From NCBI GenBank assembly GCA_034003325.1, contig JAVEYW010000006.1, positions 68,362-132,361 of the forward strand: a stretch of DNA of 64,000 bases, read 5' to 3'. The notes beneath the pieces are model-generated. The model did not search any database. It was given only the letters and a program-made list of their open reading frames with translations, and was not told the DNA's origin. The stretch is from Desulfobacterales bacterium (GTDB lineage: Bacteria > Desulfobacterota > Desulfobacteria > Desulfobacterales > JAFDDL01). The translations under genes and the position numbers were made by a program. Below are positions 53,564-64,000 of the stretch, piece after piece (position 1 is the first letter of the stretch; each line of letters starts with the position of its first letter).

Positions 53564-55489
53564 ATGCCCTCGGATACATTTTACATTACTACCCCAATCT
53601 ATTATGTGAATGCGCGTCCGCATTTGGGCCATGCATATACCACCATCGTTGCGGACGTAGTCTCCCGGTTTCATTCCATGAAAAAACAGGAGACGTTTTT
53701 TCTGACCGGTACGGATGAGCACGGTGATAAAATTGTTCGTGCCGCGAAAAAAGAAGGGCTTTCCCCGAGAATCTACGTGGATAAGATCAGTGGGCTGTTC
53801 AGGGCGCTGTGGCCGGAGTTGAATATTCGGCACAATGCCTTTATTCGTACCACGGATCCTTCCCATATCGCCGTGGTAGAGCAAATTCTTCAAAAGATTT
53901 ATGATCAGGGGGATATCTATTTCAGCGAATACGAGGGGCTTTACTGTTACGGCTGCGAGCGGTTTTATACGGAACGCGAGTTGGTGGACGGCAAATGCCC
54001 GGACCATGAAACCGCGCCGGAAATCATAAAGGAATCGAATTATTTTTTCCGGATGAGCAATTATCAGGATTGGCTGATCGACCATATTAAAGCGCATCCC
54101 GATTTTATTCGTCCCGAGCGTTATCGGAACGAGGTACTGTCTTTTCTCAAAGAACCATTGGAAGATCTTTGTATTTCAAGGCCCAAGTCCAGGCTACAAT
54201 GGGGCATCACCCTTCCGTTTGACGTTAATTATGTCACCTATGTGTGGTTTGATGCGCTGATCAATTACTTAAGCGCGCTGGGGTATCCGGATGGCGCGCA
54301 GTTTAAGAAGTTTTGGCCTTCGGTGCAACATGTGGTGGCCAAGGACATTCTGAAACCTCACGGTATTTACTGGCCGATCATGCTCAAATCCGCGGGTATT
54401 CCCGTTTTTAATCACCTCAATGTGCATGGATACTGGAATATCGATCAGAGCAAAATGTCCAAAAGCATCGGGAATGTCGTGGATCCGCTGAATTTGAAAA
54501 ATGATTACGGTGTGGATGCGTTTCGCTATTTTTTAATGCGCGAGATGTCCTTTGGCTTGGATGCCGGTTTTTCCGAGGAATTGCTGGTTCAGCGCATCAA
54601 CTCGGATTTGGCCAATGATTTGGGAAATTTATTTTCAAGAGTCATTGCCATGGCGCATAAGTATTTTTCCGGGGTGGTGCCGAGTGTGGATGGAACCGTT
54701 GAAAATGATCTGAAGCTAGGGTTGCAGGCTTCGGCCGGAAGAATAGTGGCCGAGTATGACATGGCCATGGAGGCGTTTGCCTTTAACAAGGCTTTGGGCT
54801 GGGTCTGGGAATTTATTAATCAGCTCAACAAATATATCGATACGACAGCTCCCTGGGAACTTGCGAAGAAAAAAACGAGTCGGAAAGAGCTTGAAGCTGT
54901 CATTTACAACCTTTTGGAAGGGCTTCGAATCATTTCCGGCTTGATTTATCCGGTGATGCCGGATACGGCTGTAAAGATGCAGACGCATCTGGGAATGGAT
55001 CCCGCTTTGCCGTTTTATGCCATCGAACAATTAAAGATGTGGCGGCTCACGCAACCGGGAACCCGGCTGCCGAAATCAATCGTTCTTTTTCCCCGGATTG
55101 ACATGCAGAAGAATAAAACGGAGGCATCTCCCGTGGCGGACTCGATTCCCGTGGAGACGGAATTAAAACCGGAAATTACCATAGAAGATTTTGCCAAGGT
55201 TGACCTGCGGGTTGCGACCGTGGTAAAGGCTCAGGCAGTCCCCCGGGCTAAAAAACTGCTTGAACTTGAAGTCGATATGGGAACTCGGCGGACCATTGTG
55301 TCCGGAATTGCGCTCCAATATGAACCCGAGGACCTGGTTGGGAAACAGGTTATTATTATCGCCAACCTCAAACCCGCCAAACTCATGGGCGTTTTATCCA
55401 AAGGAATGTTGCTGGCTGCGGTGGATGACGCCGGCCCGACCATCGCCACAGTGGATAAGGCGGTTAAGCCGGGGACGCGATTAAGCTAG
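53564..55489 (+). CDS. metG: Methionyl-tRNA synthetase with C-terminal tRNA-binding domain
   Basis: 641 residues. HIGH-type motif in NARPHLGHAYTTI near 12-24. A single zinc knuckle-like CYGCERFYTERELVDGKCPDHE starts near 127 (in parts: CYGCERFYTERE, GKCPDHE), with the fourth position His rather than Cys. KMSKSIGN is near 299-306. The anticodon domain spans about 370-500. From about 540 a Trbp111/EMAPII-like domain (FAKVDLRVATVVKAQAVPRAKKLL in parts: FAKVDLRVATVVKA, VPRAKKLLELEVD) aids dimerisation and tRNA binding. It charges tRNA-Met. The start is two bases after the ricT stop. Confidence 0.93.
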   Translation: MPSDTFYITTPIYYVNARPHLGHAYTTIVADVVSRFHSMKKQETFFLTGTDEHGDKIVRAAKKEGLSPRIYVDKISGLFRALWPELNIRHNAFIRTTDPSHIAVVEQILQKIYDQGDIYFSEYEGLYCYGCERFYTERELVDGKCPDHETAPEIIKESNYFFRMSNYQDWLIDHIKAHPDFIRPERYRNEVLSFLKEPLEDLCISRPKSRLQWGITLPFDVNYVTYVWFDALINYLSALGYPDGAQFKKFWPSVQHVVAKDILKPHGIYWPIMLKSAGIPVFNHLNVHGYWNIDQSKMSKSIGNVVDPLNLKNDYGVDAFRYFLMREMSFGLDAGFSEELLVQRINSDLANDLGNLFSRVIAMAHKYFSGVVPSVDGTVENDLKLGLQASAGRIVAEYDMAMEAFAFNKALGWVWEFINQLNKYIDTTAPWELAKKKTSRKELEAVIYNLLEGLRIISGLIYPVMPDTAVKMQTHLGMDPALPFYAIEQLKMWRLTQPGTRLPKSIVLFPRIDMQKNKTEASPVADSIPVETELKPEITIEDFAKVDLRVATVVKAQAVPRAKKLLELEVDMGTRRTIVSGIALQYEPEDLVGKQVIIIANLKPAKLMGVLSKGMLLAAVDDAGPTIATVDKAVKPGTRLS

Positions 55490-55538
55490 GTGTCGTCGTT
55501 AGCCAACTGAAACTGGAGAAACTCGGTCAAAAGCGTTC

Positions 55539-59286
<3,748 letters not shown>

Positions 59287-59293
59287 CGAATAG

Positions 59294-62200
59294 ATGAAAC
59301 GCTTTTTCAGCGCAACCCGGGTGTCAATCTCAGGATGCAAAGAGCGAATTCGAAACACGCTGTTATCGCGCGTCTATTTTGGCAGGCACATGAGGCAAGT
59401 GCCTGCGGGCGCCATCGTGTTTTTCCCTTGCCGTTCGACGGTTCTCAACTGCGGGCTGGCCGGTCTTGTTTCCGTTAAATCCCGTGAAGACGGTATTGAC
59501 CGTATTGATATTCGGCCGCTGGCGGAATTGATTTCACGGATTGAAGCGCGTGGGCTTCATTTTTGCCTCGAACAGAACCTGCCAGTTGCCACGGATTATT
59601 TTTCCGGCGCTGGTACCGTGGGTACCCTGTTGAAAACCGTGCGACAATTTAAACGGTCCAATGCGTTTTTTCAGGTATGTGCTCAGCCAGAAGTGCAGCG
59701 CGCGTTTGCGGATTACGCCGATCGGTTGGCTCATTTTATCGTGGTGGAGGAAAATCTGCTTAAAGCGAAGCTCGGCATGTTGCCCGTTGATGTGGTGCCG
59801 GCGATGACGGCGTGCATTGAGGATTTAAAGGATGTCCGGTGGTGCCTGAATGCAGAGATTTTGGATAACATCGAAAAAGTAAAATTGCTGGCCGGCGGAG
59901 ATGGTTCGCCTCGGAAGGCGTCATCCTTCAAGCTATATAAAGAAATCAATGCGGTGCTTAACAGCATGGATCGGCTCGAGGTTCGGGGGCGGGATTCGGC
60001 CGGCATCTCCGTTCTGATGAGCATGTCGGCCGGCGAATATGAACGATTCGAGACGTCACTGTCTCAGCGGGAAAACGGGAGGCTTTCGGCTGAATTTTCC
60101 GAGCGAAAGAACCGATCGATACTGCTCAACCGGGGGATCAGCGTCCGTGAAACAACGAATGGCCAAGGGGTCAAAACGACGGCTGTTTGTATGACCTACA
60201 AGGTGGCTGCCGAAATCGGCAGCCTCGGGGATAACATTCGTTTTATTCGTGAACAGATATCAGCGGATGTGATATTTCAGGCGCTTACCGAGTGTGCCTA
60301 TGAACATTACTCCCTGTCGAGTCACACCCGGTGGGCATCGGTCGGCGCCATTTGTGAGGCAAACTGTCATCCGGTGGATAATCGGGCCGCCCATGGGGTT
60401 GAGTCGGTTGGAATTATTCAGGCCTGTCTTAATGGCGATATCGATAACCATCTGGCGCTTACCGAAACGCTGGCGCAAAGCGGGGTCAGGATACCCGAGG
60501 AGATTACAACCGACACAAAAATTATTCCGCTTCAGATTCAAAAATACATTCAGCAAGACCATGATATAGCGGAAGCATTTCGGCTGGCGGTAAATGATTT
60601 TGATGGATCGCATGCTATCGCGATTCAAACTGACCTGGCTCCGGGGAAACTTTTTCTGGCGCAAAGAGGCAGCGGGCAAGCAATTTTTGTGGGGCTTGCC
60701 GATGATAATTTTATGACCGTATCAGAGGTTTACGGTTTTGTCGAAGAAACAGAACGGTATATCAAATTGAACGGCGAGAAGGTGATTGAGGGGAAAAACG
60801 GCCCGACACAAGGCCAACTTTTTATACTCAATCGGGAAGGAGGCGCCGGTCTTGACGGCATTGAGGCCATGTATTATGACGGCACCCCAATCATCCTATC
60901 TGAAAACGATATCAAGAGAACCGAACTGACCACCCGCGATATCGATCGGCAGGGGTTTCCCCATTATTTTTTAAAGGAGATTTCCGAGTCTCCGGCTTCG
61001 GTGGAAAAAACCCTGCATAATCGATGGAAAATTGAAGAAAAAGATGGCTTGCGGCGCTACCGGGTGGCTCTGAATGAAACCATGGTGCCGGTGCAATTGC
61101 GGGATGCATTGACCGGCCGCAATGATGCTGCGCCCATTCGGCGAATCTATTTTGTGGGGCAGGGGACCGCAGGCATTGCGGCCAAGGCTTGCGCCGATAT
61201 TCTCAACTACTATTTGAATGATCCGGTATTGCCCATTACGGCATTAAAGGCCTCGGAGTTGAGCGGATTTCGTATTCAAGGGGAGGATTCCGACGCCCGC
61301 AGCATGGCCGATACCCTGGTTGTTGCCATCAGCCAATCCGGTACGACCACCGACACCAATCGAACGATCGATATGGTTCGGGCGCGCGGGGCACACAGCA
61401 TTGCCATTGTCAATCGACGGGATTCGGACATCACCTTTAAAGTCGGTGGTGTGATCTATACCAGCAGCGGTCGGGATATTGAGATGTCGGTGGCGTCCAC
61501 CAAGGCGTTTTATTCTCAGATTATTGCAGGTGCGCTGTTGGGACTTTTTATTGCCGAACTCAAAGGCAAAAGATCGCCTGAGTTTATCTCGGAAGAGATA
61601 CTGCGCCTGTTAAGGATTCCGGAGCACATGAGAGCTGTTCTGGCCGATAAGACGGAGATTGAGCGTTCGGCCCGGAAATTCGCGCCGGCCAAAACTTACT
61701 GGGCGGCCGTCGGCAGCGGCCCCAATAAGGCGGCTGCTGATGAAATCCGTATCAAACTCAGTGAGCTGTGCTATAAGACCATCTCATCAGATTATGTGGA
61801 AGACAAAAAGCATATTGATTTGTCTTCAGAGCCCCTGATTATTATTTGCGCCGCCGGCACCAAGCCGTCGGTTTTGGGGGATATTATAAAAGATACGGCC
61901 ATATTCAAGGCTCATAAGGCCACGCCGGTGGTCATTACGGATGAGGGGGAAGATCGCTTTGCGCCCTATGCGGATTCGGTGTTTCATGTTCCGGCGGTTC
62001 CGCAGCACCTATCGCCGATATTAAATACCCTGGTTGGTCATCTCTGGGGATATTATGCGGCCCTCGCCATTCACGACGGATCGAGATTTCTCTTTGAATA
62101 CCGGTCGGATTTTCATAAAGCGGTCGACCGGCATGTGGCCGAGGGCCTGGATGTCTTTGAAGTCATCTTGGAAAAGTCCTTCCGTGAAACGGTTGCCAAG

Positions 62201-63076
62201 TTTTACAACCAGGTTCGAGTCCGCCAACGGGCAACGGACTCTCCAATGCCCATTGCACTGGCTTCGGAGATTATTCTATTGCTCAAATATCTCTCGGGCA
62301 GGCTGCCCGCTTCTGATTTCGAACTTGATTTCGGTACTAAGGGCACTGCCCGGAAAATGCTGGAAACCTTTTTTGAAGTGATGGGAAAATCCATCAATAT
62401 CATGGCCAGACCTGTAGATGCCATTAAGCATCAGGCAAAAACCGTGACGGTGGGAACCAGCCGAATCAAAGAGAAGGTGGAGGGGATTTTGTTTGATGTG
62501 CTTGGCGTGCATGGCGTCACGCTCTCCCAATTGGTCAATCACAATATTATTGTGTTGAAGCATCTGCAGGGAATCGTGTCGGAGGTCAAGGGGGCCATTT
62601 TATATCGGATCGGCGGGTTGAATCTTCTCGGTGAGTTAACCGACGATACCACCATTGAGGTAATTGCAAAAAGCGGTATCCTGAATTCGATTCCCTCGCG
62701 GGTTGAAAAAGACCATCGACTCAAGGGCACCAAACGAATCATTGTGCGGCAGGGAAATGTCTATATCGGCAAAGGCCGAAAGGACGATCGCAGTATTATT
62801 GTGATTCCGATTATTTCCGCATCGCCTGAAACACCGAATATGATCGAGTTCTTGCTGCTGCTCAACATCGCGTTTAAACCCGAGGTGCCGTTAACGGCCA
62901 GGGTCAAGGCGCTGGGCGGTAAGTATGAGCACATTAAAAACATCGTTCAAGAGAACAATATTTCTTGGGATGACGAATACTTAAATCTGATGGACATGGA
63001 CGCGCTGTTTGGTTTGTCCGCCGAAAAAATAGGGGAGTTTATTGTCGGCCGGATGGCGGCGACAGCTAAAATATAA
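59294..63076 (+). CDS. Outsized GlmS-like protein: amidotransferase, SIS domains and C-terminal extension
   Basis: 1260 residues, about twice GlmS. The glutaminase half starts only at Cys53 (NCGLAGLVSV, compare CGIVG). No start codon lies next to this cysteine, so 52 residues would need processing. Between Cys53 and RGRDSAG (231-237) is an insert of roughly 160 residues. HTRWAS lies at 344-349. Two SIS sugar-isomerase domains follow, with SQSGTTTDTNRT near 679 and SVASTKAFYSQ near 733. The last 300 residues are an extension of unknown type. It starts seven bases after kdnB, so it probably acts on an amino sugar for LPS or a related envelope polymer. Confidence 0.78.
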   Translation: MKRFFSATRVSISGCKERIRNTLLSRVYFGRHMRQVPAGAIVFFPCRSTVLNCGLAGLVSVKSREDGIDRIDIRPLAELISRIEARGLHFCLEQNLPVATDYFSGAGTVGTLLKTVRQFKRSNAFFQVCAQPEVQRAFADYADRLAHFIVVEENLLKAKLGMLPVDVVPAMTACIEDLKDVRWCLNAEILDNIEKVKLLAGGDGSPRKASSFKLYKEINAVLNSMDRLEVRGRDSAGISVLMSMSAGEYERFETSLSQRENGRLSAEFSERKNRSILLNRGISVRETTNGQGVKTTAVCMTYKVAAEIGSLGDNIRFIREQISADVIFQALTECAYEHYSLSSHTRWASVGAICEANCHPVDNRAAHGVESVGIIQACLNGDIDNHLALTETLAQSGVRIPEEITTDTKIIPLQIQKYIQQDHDIAEAFRLAVNDFDGSHAIAIQTDLAPGKLFLAQRGSGQAIFVGLADDNFMTVSEVYGFVEETERYIKLNGEKVIEGKNGPTQGQLFILNREGGAGLDGIEAMYYDGTPIILSENDIKRTELTTRDIDRQGFPHYFLKEISESPASVEKTLHNRWKIEEKDGLRRYRVALNETMVPVQLRDALTGRNDAAPIRRIYFVGQGTAGIAAKACADILNYYLNDPVLPITALKASELSGFRIQGEDSDARSMADTLVVAISQSGTTTDTNRTIDMVRARGAHSIAIVNRRDSDITFKVGGVIYTSSGRDIEMSVASTKAFYSQIIAGALLGLFIAELKGKRSPEFISEEILRLLRIPEHMRAVLADKTEIERSARKFAPAKTYWAAVGSGPNKAAADEIRIKLSELCYKTISSDYVEDKKHIDLSSEPLIIICAAGTKPSVLGDIIKDTAIFKAHKATPVVITDEGEDRFAPYADSVFHVPAVPQHLSPILNTLVGHLWGYYAALAIHDGSRFLFEYRSDFHKAVDRHVAEGLDVFEVILEKSFRETVAKFYNQVRVRQRATDSPMPIALASEIILLLKYLSGRLPASDFELDFGTKGTARKMLETFFEVMGKSINIMARPVDAIKHQAKTVTVGTSRIKEKVEGILFDVLGVHGVTLSQLVNHNIIVLKHLQGIVSEVKGAILYRIGGLNLLGELTDDTTIEVIAKSGILNSIPSRVEKDHRLKGTKRIIVRQGNVYIGKGRKDDRSIIVIPIISASPETPNMIEFLLLLNIAFKPEVPLTARVKALGGKYEHIKNIVQENNISWDDEYLNLMDMDALFGLSAEKIGEFIVGRMAATAKI

Positions 63077-63363
63077 TTTGACAAGCGCTGGAATTGGAGG
63101 CATAAAATATCTCCTTGTGCACAAGTGATGCGCGAGTGAGAAGATGATCTGCGCAAGCGATGACAGCTCGAATTTTGTGTTGTCCTTTTTTGCATCGGGT
63201 CATTTCAACCGGCTGAAGCCTCGGCCCGCTTTACTTTGAAGCGGGAGAGCATTCATTATCAAAATTTAAAACCGAATTAGATTCGTGAATTTAACATCGG
63301 GTGAGCCTTCTTCGCTTAATTTCCGATGATGCGACTAAAGCGGAATCGTTTCAAGGAGGCATC
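63077..63363. other. Intergenic region before rnfC
   Basis: 287 bp with no supported gene. CTTGTGCACAAG near 63113-63124 is a perfect 12-bp palindrome about 40 bp after the GlmS-like stop. No T-rich terminator is clear. GGAGGC sits just before the rnfC start. Confidence 0.35.
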
Positions 63364-64000
63364 ATGAGCCTTGGCCTGGAAGGGTTGCCGGGCAGTGGCA
63401 CATTCGCTCACGGCGTTCACCCGCCGGAGAGGAAAAACTTTTCAAGCGATGTGCCGATTGAAGTAATCCCGGCGGCAAATAGTGTTCTGCTGCCCTTGAC
63501 CCAACATGTGGGCGCGCCCTGTGCGCCGATTGTGAAGGCAAAGCAAGCGGTATCATATGGCGAGATGGTCGCCAACGCGGAAGCGTTCGTTTCCGCGCCG
63601 ATCCATTCCCCCATCAATGGTAAGGTCCAGAAAACCGGCGTTACCACCCTTCCCAACGGCAGGCATGTGCCGGCCATTCCCATTGTGGCGGAAGGGGATC
63701 AAATTTCCGCGGATCAATTGTGGGAAGAAACCTTTGGCGGGAAATGGTCGCTGAATGAGGCGGCCGAATTTGCGCCTGAAAAGATCGGCGCCGCCATTCG
63801 ACAAGCCGGTATCGTCGGCCAGGGCGGGGCAGCGTTTCCGACGCATGTCAAATTCGCCAAAAATGAGAAAAAACCGATCGAAGCCCTGTTGGTGAACGGG
63901 TGTGAGTGCGAGCCGTACCTGACCACTGATTACCGGCTGATGCTGGAGGCGTCCGAGCCGATCATCGCGGGCGCCATTCTGGCGGCGCGTGCCGTGGGTG
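63364..64000 (+). CDS. rnfC: Rnf complex subunit RnfC (cut by right window edge)
   Basis: The first 212 codons are visible from the ATG at 63364, with AAGGAGGC upstream. The N-terminal RnfC barrel-sandwich domain is clear: FAHGVHPPERK near residues 14-24, VLLPLTQHVGAPCAPIVKAKQAVSYGE starting near 41 (in parts: VLLPLTQHVGAPC, VKAKQAVSYGEMV) and SAPIHSPINGKV near 77. Then comes the start of the flavin/NADH-binding part, GIVGQGGAAFPTHVKF and LLVNGCECEPYLTTDYRLM near 180-198. RnfC accepts electrons for the sodium- or proton-pumping ferredoxin:NAD oxidoreductase. The [4Fe-4S] motifs lie beyond the window. Confidence 0.9.
   Translation, partial: MSLGLEGLPGSGTFAHGVHPPERKNFSSDVPIEVIPAANSVLLPLTQHVGAPCAPIVKAKQAVSYGEMVANAEAFVSAPIHSPINGKVQKTGVTTLPNGRHVPAIPIVAEGDQISADQLWEETFGGKWSLNEAAEFAPEKIGAAIRQAGIVGQGGAAFPTHVKFAKNEKKPIEALLVNGCECEPYLTTDYRLMLEASEPIIAGAILAARAVG

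Noticed and set aside
63113-63124. CTTGTGCACAAG palindrome as a terminator
   Set aside because: The hairpin would have almost no loop and no T tract follows, so it is not called a terminator.

Overview
The window reads as a continuous piece of a Gram-negative, most likely anaerobic, bacterial chromosome. Gene content points to the Desulfobacterota (a Desulfobacterales-type sulfate reducer). The signs are an LPS-bearing outer membrane (LptD, LptF, LptG), Rnf-type electron transport, a 2[4Fe-4S] ferredoxin, a TauE/SafE exporter, RNase J, a diadenylate cyclase and many lineage-type hypotheticals. The taxon is inferred from gene content, not from a marker gene. No rRNA, tRNA, CRISPR array, transposase or prophage was seen.

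Layout. 1-11783 is a lipid-envelope region. lptG (cut by the left edge), lptF and a nucleotidyltransferase run leftward. Rightward, a GNAT acyltransferase, a second nucleotidyltransferase, a fatty acyl-AMP/ACP ligase, an epimerase-type reductase, an acyl carrier protein, a serine palmitoyltransferase-type synthase and an MsbA-like ABC exporter together match the Caulobacter ceramide set (bcerS, aasR, cerR, acpR, spt). 12-24.9 kb holds a TauE/SafE exporter, a flavoprotein, a degenerate inverted-repeat element, a chemoreceptor, a tripartite RND efflux system and a UbiB-family kinase. 24.9-34 kb holds a cobalamin adenosyltransferase behind a palindromic operator, an AMP nucleosidase, an orphan receiver, a histidine-free cupredoxin-like protein, the znuABC/zur zinc locus with two matching operator sites, phosphoglucomutase, and a cobalamin riboswitch with its own terminator but no recognisable target gene.

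35-47.9 kb holds ftsK, RNase J, a DUF2914 protein, a natural fusion of diadenylate cyclase with a YbbR (CdaR-type) domain convergent with an RCK potassium channel, a ferredoxin, a fusion of cysteine synthase to a degenerate cysteinyl-tRNA synthetase, tmk and surE. 48-56.9 kb holds lptD, a NusG paralogue, an HU/IHF protein, holB-ricT-metG and a small penicillin-binding protein. 56.9-63 kb holds kdnA and kdnB (8-amino-Kdo synthesis) followed by an outsized 1260-residue GlmS-like protein. The window ends inside rnfC.

The strongest leads are: the ceramide cluster abutting Lpt-type permeases; the CysK/CysS-like fusion that has lost the KMSKS motif and one zinc ligand; the kdnAB-GlmS-like operon; the cyclase-YbbR fusion facing a potassium channel; and the orphan B12 riboswitch. 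Start codons were refined from ribosome-binding sites where these were visible.
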